A DNA stretch of 64,000 bases from Xenoacremonium recifei (lineage: Eukaryota; Ascomycota; Sordariomycetes; Hypocreales; Nectriaceae): assembly GCA_012184525.1 (NCBI GenBank), contig WOFQ01000061.1, positions 1-64,000 of the forward strand. Reading direction: 5' to 3'. A program made the position numbers and the translations under genes. Shown one piece after another: positions 22,661 through 33,241 of this stretch. How positions within the stretch are numbered: the first letter of the stretch is position 1; each line of letters opens with the position of its first letter. The notes under the pieces are model-generated. The model was not told the origin of the DNA, did not search any database, and saw only the letters and a list, made by a program, of their open reading frames with translations.

Positions 22661-25555
22661 ATGGTTCCTGACCCGCTCTCATCGCTCGGGCTGGCCAGCA
22701 GCCTGATCCAAGTCGTTGACTTCTCTTGGAAACTCTTTCAAGGCACGAAATCGATATACCGGTCAGCGACAGGCTCGAGTGACGGAAATGCAAGTCTGCA
22801 TCTGATCACAAAAGATCTTCAACTCAGGGATCAGATAACTACCCAGAGCATCTGCGCGGCCTAGCTACCGGAATTAAAGACTTATCCGGGGAGCTTCTCG
22901 GCGCCCTAGAAGCCCTGAAGCTCAAGAAGAAGTCAAAATGGAAGAGCTTTGTCCTGGCGATGAAGGAAGTATTGAACAAGGAGAAGTTGGACGAGATGTC
23001 CGGAAGGTTATCGAAACTTCAAGTCCAACTGAACACGCACATCCAACTAGAACTTAAGTAAGCGGGCCGCCTATCAAGTGCTATTATGTTTGCTCATGAC
23101 ATTTCACGATAGGGATGAAGTTGCCAAGCTTTCTAAGAGCCTGGCAGATATTGAACTGAACAATCTCAAGTTTGACCTCAAGAGAAATGACGACATCTCT
23201 TCAATGAAGGCGGATCAAGAGAGGATTCGAGGTGTATCGAAGAAGACTACCACACTTACCGATCAGCCTACACCTCAAACAAATACCACAACCGATGCTT
23301 CTAGCGAGAATCAGCAAGGAAATCATGACCACTGGGCATCTGATATTCACCTACAGGTGGAAAAACTAAGGGCAGACATGGAGGCCTTGGAAGAGGACCA
23401 GAAATTGCTCCAGAGCCTATGGTTCGACAGAATGGCTCTTCGATACGAGAATCTGTCCGAGGCACACACCAACACGTTCTCGTGGATCTTCAGAGGAGTT
23501 ACCCAAGACCTGAAGAAGCCTATCCGATTTGTCGAGTGGCTTCGAGATGATCACGGCGTGTATTGGGTTCAGGGGAAAGCTGGGTCAGGGAAGTCAACAC
23601 TGATGAAATTCCTATGCCAGCACCCCGAAACTTTCAACCATTTGAGTTACTGGGCTGGAAACCAGGAAGTGATCACGGCTCATTTTTTCTTCTGGAATTC
23701 GGGCACACCCCTACAGAAGTCACAGATAGGCCTTCTCCGGTCTTTACTGTATGAAATCTTACGGCAATGCCCGGAGTTATTGCCACAGGTGCGCGCAGAA
23801 ATCTCGTCGTGGACAAACTACAACCCAGGCGACAAGAGTATCACTTGGGGACTGAAGGATTTGCTCCGTGCATACGATTTCGTTGTGAAGCAGAAGGCCG
23901 CCACAAAATTCTGCTTTTTTATCGATGGCCTAGACGAGTACAAACCGGAAGGGGACAAGGACTGCCGTCACTTGGTGAAGACACTGAAACTTCTTGGATC
24001 CTCACCAACAATCAAACTGTGTCTATCAAGCCGACCTTGGACAATCTTTAATGACGCATTCGGACAATCTTCTGGTAGGATGATCAAGCTAGAAGATCTT
24101 ACCCGACAAGATATCTACCGATATGTCTCAGACAAACTCCAGGAGCATGACCAGTATGACAAATTGGTGAAGTCAGACGGTAGCTACGCCGAACTGATTG
24201 AGGAGGTCGTTCGAAAGGCCCAAGGTGTCTTTCTATGGGTGTTTCTCGTGGTAAGGGATCTACTGGAGGGGCTTACCTGCAACGACACAATGCGCACCTT
24301 GTACCTCCGTCTTTCTCAATTCCCCGATGACCTGGAGGGCTATTTCCGACGTATTTTCGATAGCATACCAAAATCCTTTCGCAGGGAAACAGCACAGATG
24401 TTTCAGATTGCCCTGGCCACAGAGGGGCCCTTACAACTTCTGGTGTACTCCTATTTTGATGATGTCGCCTCCAAAAAACCGACTCTGGTCATGGATAGCT
24501 TGGATAGCTCGCGAACAGAGGCATCCTCTGTAAAAGACATGGACGCTATGATTCGAAGCAAGCATGACACGATGCGGAGACGTCTCGACGGACGAAGCAA
24601 GGGCCTGCTCGAAGTTGTCACACTCAATCTAATGGTTCCCCCGATCGGCGAGGGCACTTATTATGTGGACTTCTTGCATCGAACAGTCCGCGATTACCTT
24701 CAAACTACCGAGGACATGATCAGTTTCATGGCAAAGGACATCGGACCAAAAGCGTCGCTTTTCACCAACTTATGCAGCGCAGTCTTCTTCGCAATGAGAG
24801 CCCTAACGTATTCGCACGGCCCTTTTGATATCGATGCGCCCGAATCGCTCTGGAGAAACCTGCTAACTTTCGCTTACAAGGCGCAGCGCTGTGGCGCTGA
24901 CCCTTGTATCGTGAATCGCATCCTCGATGAAGCCCTGAAACTCGGTGGCCGTCACCTGAACTATGAGCGACTCCTCAAGCAAGCCTGCGAGTATGGGCTC
25001 CTCCACTATGTGGAACATAGTCTGTCTGCCCAATCGCCAACTGCAAAGCTAAGCATTGCAGAACAGATCTTCCCAAGCTGTCTTCGTCCAAACCCAGTGT
25101 CTCAAGAGTTCTCGCCCAGGGTGGTGGCTTATCTCTTGGATGCTGGTGTAGATCCGAACAAATCACTGGGCACCCCGGTATTTGGAACTGAGGAATCCTT
25201 GATATCTGGGTTCAAGTCTCGGCTCGGATCAGTACGAGACAGGGAAGGGGTTCCTGAAATCATACGTCTTCTCATATCTTCAGGCGCAAACTTCGACCCC
25301 CAGACTCCGACGGGGTTCCAGGGATGGCTGTCTCCTTCTGGGCTCGCAAATGCTAATAATCCTGGTGCTACGCAGGATTCTTGGGAAACTGCTAGAAAGA
25401 TAGATCTTGTCACCAACCACCCATACAAAGATCAAGAGGACAGAGGCTCGAATGCCATGTTGTATCACGACAGAAAGCGAGGTTACGAGGGACAGCCCGA
25501 TGAGACCGATCATCCGTCCATTACTAAAAGAGCAAGACATGATGATTGGGTTTAG
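22661..25555 (+). CDS. NACHT-domain NLR/STAND protein with fungal STAND N-terminal domain; apparent frameshift in exon 1
   Basis: Exon 1 runs 22661-23057 and exon 2 runs 23113-25555, with a 55-nt intron between. The N-terminus DPLSSLGLASSLIQVVDFSWKLF is the fungal STAND N-terminal helical domain. It continues to KDLQLR near 22825, then the homology moves to another frame (DNYPEHLRGLATGIKDLSGELL), which is open to the donor at 23058. The first frame hits TAG at 22862. A 68-nt GT-AG intron at 22779-22846 would also restore the frame but would remove conserved residues. The NACHT domain is intact: P-loop GKAGSGKST near 23575, Walker B FCFFIDGLDEY, and a downstream winged-helix-like region. The C-terminus has only two ankyrin-like units (LLDAGVDPNK, LLISSGANFD). 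It is probably an incompatibility or immunity receptor, or a recent pseudogene if the frameshift is real. Confidence 0.8.
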
Positions 25556-26419
25556 TTAAGATATCCACACGCTTTAGTCTATAAGAAACGCAATTTGTTT
25601 GGATCTAAATATTATGACAGGTGGTTTGTACGGAACCAACAGGACCCTGGTAGGTGACAAAACTTCAGGGTGCTGCGTCGTCAAATGTGTTTTCCTCATA
25701 GCCCCCCAAAATCGTTCGTCCCGGCAGACGGTAGCACGGCTCACCATATCAAACCACCCTGCTTGTTGATATTTAGGCGTGCTTTCTAGCTGAAGATAGG
25801 ATGCCTCCTACGGTCAGACAAACCGATTTCGTCCCATATTGCTTCTTTTCTTTTGAAGATCAAAGATTCTAAATTACACCTTCAATCAGGTTTGCCTCGC
25901 AGGTAGGCTGAGTTAATATGCTTCTAAAATCCTTAGGATGGAAATGGCAACGAGAAATCTTCTGAAGTTCGAAACAGCGGATGTTATCAATAAATTATGC
26001 AACAATTCTTATGAGGATAGCCTAGATTTAGCGATAACAAATCTACTTATTAGCAGTATAACATAAACCTCTATTTTAGATTTTGCTGAGACGGAGTAGC
26101 CTAGCACAAGCGACATTGGGAAGCTGTATGCCCATGGCCCCTTCTTCTGTGTCCCATTGAACTCGTGTTTCAAGTCTCTTTGGAAAAAAGAACCTCCACG
26201 GCAACCTTTGACTCTCCATTCAGACTTGGAAGTGGGATAGTACAGGTTTGTGAACCTGTCGCCACCACCTGTGCCAACTCGCGCTTCCCACGTCTGTAAT
26301 GCAAGTATTTCCCCTAACAGAGACTCTACTTGAGTGCGTACTTGAGATTGCAATATGAATACGAATTATGATTTAAATTTTTAGGATTGGATTGGAGTTA
26401 CATAGTGCTTAGCATCTGT
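25556..26419. other. AT-rich intergenic region
   Basis: This is 864 bp between convergent genes. The section 25980-26090 is dense in TA dinucleotides, as in RIP-mutated fungal repeats. A 114-codon minus-strand frame (26353-26009) has no recognisable domain and is not called a gene. Confidence 0.4.
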
Positions 26420-28573
26420 TCATATCATTCCAATCCATCCTGTCGGTCGTCCACCAAGGGCAGCTCTCGCCAAGACGACAGCCATAACCTTATCGCGAGC
26501 AACTGTGGCAACTGTTCGGTCCAGACCATCTCTCTGTATTGGCTTTGGGGTCATTTCCCATGCTGTAAAGCGAACATGTGATTCATTTCCGTTGGTTTGT
26601 GGGAGTGCTTCAATAGTGATATTATCGGAAGGGACAAGCGAACCATCAACCGTAATCTCTATCTCCGGCGTAGCAGTACTCGAAGTTATGGTATGAACTA
26701 AGCCCTGTACTTTGATACGAAGAAAAGCGCCGTCTTCGTTTGGTGTGGCGTCGTATTTCTCGATATCTAGGGTTGGTCTGACTGTCCTCGACGTCGGGCC
26801 TGAGCCGCTCAACGAGATAGTATCAGAATCTAGAGGAGGTGTATTAGGGGGTGGCACCCGCCGCATCGACTTTACTTCAAAGGCATTTGCCCACTTCAGC
26901 AGGTTGATATCGTCATATGCTCGGCCAGCAAACGTCAGGTTCACTGGTACACCCTTATCACTCATGATGCCCATCGGGACTGAGACAGAAGGAATGCCAA
27001 GATGCCGCATGGCCCTATTACCGTTGCTGTAATAAACACCGTTTCGCCAAGCAAGCTCTGCACCCTCAAAACTCGAGTCTGCATTCGCTGGTCCGACGTC
27101 AGCCGCTGATGGGAATGCAACGAAGTCACACCCTAGGTCAGTCAACCATTTCTCGAGAAGAACGCTGCGCATGCCCTCCAATGCCTCGATAGCTTCTTTT
27201 AAGCCTTCAACCTCGAAAAAGCTCGTGGTTTGAAGGAACTCGGCGAATTTATGATATTGGATAGCGTTCGGCTTTTCCAAGTATTTTAGCTCTGGCTCAG
27301 TCCGCAGCGAGTCTGGATAGATGGAGAAAGGGTCAACAGCTGAGAGATCGGGGATTTTAGCATCTTTGCACTCTTTCACGAAGTCGTTCCAAGCATGTGC
27401 AATTAAAGGCCCCCTCTCCATTGCGGCCCAACCCTCCGGTAGGCGAGGGCACCCTTCCGGCAACAAGGAGTTATTCTCATAGGCAGTTTGGGCCGGAAAG
27501 TCGGGGACCATCACAATTTCAGCACCAAGTGCTTCCAGATCCTGGCGTGCTTGTTTCCAAAGTTCAATAACAGCCGGGCTTGTTTTCACCTCCCTAGTAC
27601 CCTCAGGGACATGGCCTCCAAGGAACATCTCCGGAACGGCAACACGGAGACCCGACAGTGACGTGCTGGAAGTCAACTCCTTGAAAGAGGCCGGCTTGCC
27701 TTGCCAAGGTTGGGGGAGTTGTGTCAAGGTTTGCTCCCTCCAGAAATCCCCCGCCTTAATTGGATCCTCCACGGCCATTACATCCAACAGACGTAGCATG
27801 TCCTTCATGGATCTTGTGTGTGGGACGACAACGTCGCATGTTGGGTACAGCGGCCAGCTTCCTCGGACCGAGAGATAGCTTCGCGATGGGGTGTAAGCTA
27901 CCAATGCGTTATTTGACGCCGGAGATCGTCCCGAAGACACAGTTTCGCCACCGACACCGAAAGCTGCGAAAGACGCTGCGGTAGAGACTGCAGAGCCATG
28001 GGAAGACCCAGAGGCACACCCTGCCGCGAGATATTCCAGGTTGTAGGGATTCTCAGACCGTCCCCAGATGCCTCTCTGCATCCCGCCGCAAGCCATGGAG
28101 GGCATGTTCGTACGGCCAATCAGTACAGCACCGGCATCGCGAAATGTCTTGACCACGAAAGCGTCCTCGTTAGGGGTGAGATCCTTGAACGCAGGCGACC
28201 CCGCTGCCGCAGCCATTCCCTTCACTTTGTAGCTATCTTTGATGGTGTAAGGGATGCCTTCGAGCGCACCGAGGGGGGACCCAGCCGCCCGTCGATCATC
28301 TGACCGTGCTGCCTCTTCGAACACGGCGTTGTTGATGATTGGGATGGAATTCAGGGCGATGTTCCGACAATCATAGGTGCTAATGCGACGAAGATAGCGG
28401 GCGACCAGGTCAACGCTGGTCACAGAGCCCGAAGCCAGGGCATTTTGCAAATCTTCGATCGACGCCTCGACGAGGTTGAGTTCGGATTGAGTCATGATTG
28501 AATGCAAAGGGGCTAAAAACTCTGGGCTCAGTTGTTTTTGAGCGAGTTCTGGGATCGTAACAACGACCTTCAT
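26420..28573 (-). CDS. Amidase signature family enzyme with C-terminal extension
   Basis: Intronless minus-strand frame of 717 residues from the first ATG. An ATG at codon 28 (28492) starts MTQSELNLVEASIEDLQNAL, the usual beginning of the family, so the protein may be 690 residues. Catalytic Lys is in GIPYTIKDSYK. The Ser-rich loop is ASGSSHGSA, and the nucleophile Ser is in ETVSSGRSPAS. These agree with the amidase signature Ser-cisSer-Lys triad (PF01425) in the subfamily with a SGSSNGS-type loop. The core ends near KWANAFEVKS. About 150 more residues follow with no recognised domain, longer than typical amidases of about 500-600 residues. The enzyme hydrolyses an amide, but its substrate is unknown. 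Confidence 0.9.
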   Translation of the reverse strand: MKVVVTIPELAQKQLSPEFLAPLHSIMTQSELNLVEASIEDLQNALASGSVTSVDLVARYLRRISTYDCRNIALNSIPIINNAVFEEAARSDDRRAAGSPLGALEGIPYTIKDSYKVKGMAAAAGSPAFKDLTPNEDAFVVKTFRDAGAVLIGRTNMPSMACGGMQRGIWGRSENPYNLEYLAAGCASGSSHGSAVSTAASFAAFGVGGETVSSGRSPASNNALVAYTPSRSYLSVRGSWPLYPTCDVVVPHTRSMKDMLRLLDVMAVEDPIKAGDFWREQTLTQLPQPWQGKPASFKELTSSTSLSGLRVAVPEMFLGGHVPEGTREVKTSPAVIELWKQARQDLEALGAEIVMVPDFPAQTAYENNSLLPEGCPRLPEGWAAMERGPLIAHAWNDFVKECKDAKIPDLSAVDPFSIYPDSLRTEPELKYLEKPNAIQYHKFAEFLQTTSFFEVEGLKEAIEALEGMRSVLLEKWLTDLGCDFVAFPSAADVGPANADSSFEGAELAWRNGVYYSNGNRAMRHLGIPSVSVPMGIMSDKGVPVNLTFAGRAYDDINLLKWANAFEVKSMRRVPPPNTPPLDSDTISLSGSGPTSRTVRPTLDIEKYDATPNEDGAFLRIKVQGLVHTITSSTATPEIEITVDGSLVPSDNITIEALPQTNGNESHVRFTAWEMTPKPIQRDGLDRTVATVARDKVMAVVLARAALGGRPTGWIGMI

Positions 28574-28729
28574 GCGGAGATGTTCTCCAATAAGATCAGG
28601 GCCAAAGCAGCGATAATAAGTCTGAGAGACGAGCTGCCGAGAACGGCTACTTGGCTAGCTTCTGGTGACCCGCCTTTCTCGCTATAACTTGCCTTCGCAA
28701 AGTCCTTCATAATAACACTTATTCCTAGC

Positions 28730-29884
28730 TTACCGTTTGACGATGGCGGCATTCGAGGTGGCATGTAGATTTAGGCTGAGAAATAAACCGCTATACCGTT
28801 CATTTAAGGTATTGGCGTATTGCATTTGAGCGGAGACGTTTGACGATACTCTCCTATAAAAGCATGCGGCTATTAAAGCCCTCAAGAACCATTGCGTTGC
28901 TTTTCCCCGCCCACAGAAGGCATACTTCCCACAACGTCCAAATCCCCAAAACATGGCCCGTAGGCGATTGAATTGTCGCACCAGCCTAGCAACACTCGTC
29001 AAAAGACTCATTTTCTTCATTCTCATTCCGACGCTGTGCTTGTTTTGTATCATTTGTTGCCGGCCACTACCCTCGCCTCCCTTGATGCTGAGGCCTCCTG
29101 TTCCGAGTTTTCTGCGATCGACGGCAAAGCCTCGACATAAGAGCGCAGAGGCAGCATCACCCTCGCCGTCCCCGGGCCTAGTGACTGGATAGTTGGCATA
29201 CTCGTAAGAGGGGGTAACTCTTGAGTATTCTGTAACTTGCGTTAGGCCGTACGCTGGTTCGTGAAGATATGCACACTTAACTCTTGGTTCTCGACGTAGT
29301 ATATAGCGGCGCGCATGCGCAGAGAAGGATCGACGAGGGGGCGACAGCGCGTCGCATGTGCCCGATAGATTGTCCGGGGTAAGAGTGAGACGGCTGATTG
29401 TTTAATAGAATGCCAATTGAATGAGAGTGAGGTATACATACCACAAGGGACAAGTAACCGAATGTTCCAGCAACCACGGATCAACGCAGCTAGGATGGAA
29501 GAGGTGGCCGCAGGGCAATGAACGGAGCTTAGTGCCTTCTTTAAACACATCCGTGCAGATGGAACAGACGATCGAATCGCCGTTGCTCGTGCTGCGAGAA
29601 ATTCGCGAAAGAGACCTATGCGCTGACGCATTGTACTTGACCAGGGGTATGGTGTTCACGGCTTGGGGTGTTAAGCCGACAAACCTTTCGTCAGCTTCAG
29701 GCACAGGCCTGTGAGACAGGAGAAACCGCATGCATCGCCTGACCAGGAAGTAGTTGAGGATAAAGACCACCACTACTGAAATGCATATCGCAACCGAAAC
29801 CTTGCCTGAACCGCCGAAATTCTTCTGGGTCTCATGGCTCGTCTCACGGGGAGAGAGCGCCGGTAGGACGACGACGACCATCAC
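28730..29884 (-). CDS. RING-H2 finger membrane protein, probable E3 ubiquitin ligase
   Basis: Exon 1 is 29884-29442 and exon 2 starts at 29393 after a 48-nt intron that splits the last zinc-binding Cys codon. One transmembrane helix (VAICISVVVVFILNYFLV, about residues 29-46) precedes a RING-H2 domain: CSIC, then CGHLFHPSCVDPWL, then CPLC restored by splicing, followed by RLTLTP. This layout matches membrane RING E3 ligases, which ubiquitinate membrane or secretory cargo. Exon 2 stays open to the stop at 28730, giving 368 residues. Its second half is low in conserved features and may be over-extended or hold another intron, so the 3' end is uncertain. Confidence 0.7.
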
Positions 29885-30649
29885 CGATTATACGCATAAA
29901 ACAAAGATAGCAGATATTTGTCGGGGAACGAAAGGCGACAGAACGAAAGGCTTCGCGGTTCCTTGATATATCCCTCAGGGCGAGAGCCTGGTCTGCGCCC
30001 GCCCCGGGATGGGTACCCTGGGCATGATGCCACTCTAACCGCTCCATTAGACCTGGATACCAGACCAATCTGGATCGAGGCTCTGAGGCATTATCACCGC
30101 CGGCACTTGGGGCGATTGATCTAATTGGACGTCCGGGTAAAAAAGGCTCAAGAAGCAGCATGTGATTTGAGATTTGAGTTCGTAAGTACAGAACCCGATT
30201 TAACCGAATGGATGGATGTCTCACCGACTTATTAAATTTCATAGAACGGTTGAGAGACCGCTGCAAATTTACCAGTCGTATCCAAAGTGAATTATTAATT
30301 TTCGGGTACAAATCTATTTCCGTTATCCTAAAGGAACCATTTCCGGGGTAGCTGGGTTTTTATAGAATCATGAAAATTTAAAAATATGTCAATTTTACTA
30401 TTTGATCGAATTGTCTGGCTTCCGGGAAGCCACTGGGTGGTGCTCGACCCTCCTTTGCTAGGAGGTTGTTTAGTAAGATACTAGAATTTTTGCAGAACCT
30501 GAACTTCTGAAGAGAGAGAGAAAAAAAAAACAGGAGAAGGCCGTCCATTTTTGTTAGATGTTGATTGTTGTCGAATTGATGGAGCAGGCGACATGACCAT
30601 TGGATTTCCAGTGATTTGTTCCATGATGAGGAAAATCAGCAACGGATCT
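29885..30649. other. Intergenic region
   Basis: This is 765 bp between the RING gene start and the TRK stop. The part 30120-30480 is AT-rich. No gene is supported; a 155-codon minus-strand frame (30311-29844) overlapping the RING start lacks any domain. Confidence 0.45.
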
Positions 30650-33241
30650 CTAAGAATCGTTCTCAATAAGATGCTCGTCTGGCAGCAAGATGGCGCGATC
30701 GAGAGTGTAAGGCAAGCCGCGATGGCGTCCTCGAATCATCATGAAGCAAATGACAACCTTGCTCAAGGTTCCAAACATGCCACTTAGAGAGGTGTTAACG
30801 GTTGGGTAGCCAAGACTGAGACCGACGTTCCCGCTATAGAAGAAGCTTCGGTCAGCATACATCCAATTGCCCCATTAATGGCTCGCTGAAGGGCTTTAGC
30901 GGTACTACTAACTAGGCTGAAGTCACTTCAAAGAGGACTGAGAATACAGAGAATGCCTAGAGACAGAGAGTTAGAACAACTATCATCCTGGTACAAGGAG
31001 AAGGATGTGTTTTTACCGGATCTTCCACGTCGACGATTCTACCAGCCTCGGCAATACATATGACGAAAGTACCGAGAAAGATATACCAGAGATCAAATCC
31101 AAGCTGATTCTTGAAATGTGTCATGAGATACATTTTGCCGTCGTCTTCGTTCAGCGCTTGTTGTTCTTCCTTCCAGATCCCGAGTGACTTTTCTTCATAT
31201 GTGTTTGACGCGCGTATGCTGATGGCAATAGGAAAGACGGCAATATACATCATGACTAAGAGGCTGAGCTGGACGGCAGGGTTCACTTCAGCCAGGTTGA
31301 AGGTGGCTGTTCCAGTGTGTCGTGTTGAGGCGGCTTGAAAGATCGCGGCCACAATACGCGCCCCGACAGGTAGGGCTGCGACCGCCTCATTGTGTAGGTC
31401 CAGAACGACGATGAGCAGTGTATCCACGAAATTAAGACAGAAAATAATGCCAAAGAGGATCCAGGTTGGTTTGCTAGGGAAGAGCAATGTGTAACATCGG
31501 CGCGGGTGATTCAGGAGGAATGTAAGGGGTTCCTGGATAGCAGCGCCTTTAGGCAAAACCTTAGGCATTGTCCAAATGACCAGACGTAAGAACACTGGGT
31601 AAAGAGTGTTTCCCGCAAAGGCAAGAAAGCTCATGAGAAGCATTGGGAACGTCGCATCCTGAAAGCTGATCATCGAGTCAGGCGTGAGGGTGAAGCCGAG
31701 ATTATCTACCATAGTTTGCGCTGAATAAAAGGCCCTATCGGCAATCAAGTCTCAGTGGATGATCCAAATCTCTGGGGCGATAGTTACTTACCACCAGTTT
31801 TTACCTTGGTCAATCGACTGCAAGTACTTGGTATACTTGGGGCTTGCAGTTTGGATCCAGCCTACAAGGCAGATGGCGCCGAATAAATGCAGGCCGAAAA
31901 AGTAGACTGTCCGGATCTTAGCATTTGCCGTACGAGCACCGATAGCTATTCACCCACACAATACAATCTTCAGCAACAGCTTCAAGCTGCGGTACTCAAT
32001 TCCACCCAGCAAGAGACGGTCTTCAGATGTCAAATTGCGGAACTGCGAGTTGCGACCCACGGTTGCCTGGCGTGAAAGAAAGGGGAGCTCAGTCGTGGCT
32101 TGCTGTCGCTGAGAAGTCATAGAGGGACGACGTTCTCGCGTCGGACCTGATCCAAGAACAAACATAGATGTAGCAACATCAGCCACAACCTCTATTGATC
32201 TGGCTGCCGTCAGTCGCGGCCCATCACTGGGTGGGTGGCGGCGGCGAGGCGCAGACGAGGGGCCAGAGCGAGCCATGTCTCTGTGGCGAAGATCTGAGAT
32301 ACGTGTAAGCGTAATTTGATATGGAAAGCTGAGGTCTATGAAGCTGTGAATACCATTAGTGTTTGTTTCGTCATCATCGGTAGCGGCGATGGAATCGTCG
32401 TCTCTGATCTTCTCAACGAGGGGGTGTCCTAAGGTCGTTAGTTCGCCGCTGGCGTGCAGAGAGCCTACGTCCTACTCACCACGATCGCGATCCTGTGGCG
32501 GTGGAATGTAAAGAACTGCATTGTTTTTGGGATGGTGTTCCGTGGAAGGATCGAATGTTATGCGCTGAGGAGGATTAAGACTTGGTATCGCTCCATCCTC
32601 ATCGGCCGGAGGAGTCTGTTCCGCCGCCTTGCTAGGAGGAATAGCATCGTGACCACTGGTCACCGCCGTGGCGTCTTCGCTTTCGGGACCATGGCTGGCC
32701 GTCTCTGGATCTTGATCACCCGCATTGGAGGAACTGCGTCTCTGTCGACGTAGGAATTCTGGGGCTGAAAGCAAAAATGGTCAGTCGAGTAGTTAATAGG
32801 AACTATCTCATTTGCACCACTACCCACCGAGGCGGTTAAGATGCTTCCTGAACCAAAATAGGCGCACGACCACGACAACGATGTTCACAAAGCCAAGATT
32901 GGTGAACATGGGAATAAAGTAGAGATAGGCTTGCTGATACGTCTTGAGGTCTTTGACGTCAATTCTGCCCAGCTCAATTATTAGCAATTGAGCGTTGATC
33001 ATGCGGATGAACCCCCAAGAACCTACGTATTCAGTCCAGACTCAGTCGACGCGCTGGCGCCAAAAAAGTACGCGTCAATCGCCTTGAGATTGCCTTGGGG
33101 ATAGATGATGACCAGAGCCAACAGGCCCATGAAGATGATATATGCATCTACGCGGCAGCATCATCAGCTAACAGTATGAACGCAGGGTGTCATGGGTCCT
33201 TAACAATGCAAGGTCACGAAATTTATTGGCGGACGCCACAT
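30650..33241 (-). CDS. TRK1: TRK-family potassium transporter
   Basis: Nine exons on the minus strand: 33241-33205, 33147-33027, 32964-32828, 32764-32480, 32428-31958, 31906-31792, 31734-31017, 30956-30913 (44 nt) and 30833-30650, giving 703 residues. All junctions keep the frame. All four selectivity-filter glycine segments of the Trk/Ktr/HKT superfamily are visible: ASTESGLNT, NLGFTLTPDSM, STRHTGTATFNL and SAYGNVGLSLGYP. The last one is rebuilt by the 44-nt exon. Other family marks are NFVTLHYAYI at the N-terminus, VYEEKSLGIW-like NTYEEKSLGIW, and MIRGRHRGLPYTLDRA at the end. Between the first two pore units lies a Ser/Pro-rich cytosolic loop. It mediates high-affinity K+ (or Na+) uptake at the plasma membrane. 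It is shorter than yeast Trk1 because the cytosolic loop is small. Confidence 0.93.

Noticed and set aside
26009..26353. 114-codon minus-strand frame in AT-rich DNA
   Set aside because: No recognisable domain, poor codon character, surrounded by RIP-like sequence.
26420..28573. Apparent loss of the cis-Ser of the amidase triad (GCASGSS instead of GGSSGG)
   Set aside because: A known amidase subfamily carries a SGSSNGS-type loop with an SSGR nucleophile segment, and this matches it, so no loss is claimed.
29990..30120. Sequence near CCACTCTAACCGCTCC considered as the D-arm of a reverse-strand tRNA
   Set aside because: No GTTCGA-type T-arm and no pairing acceptor stem on either strand.
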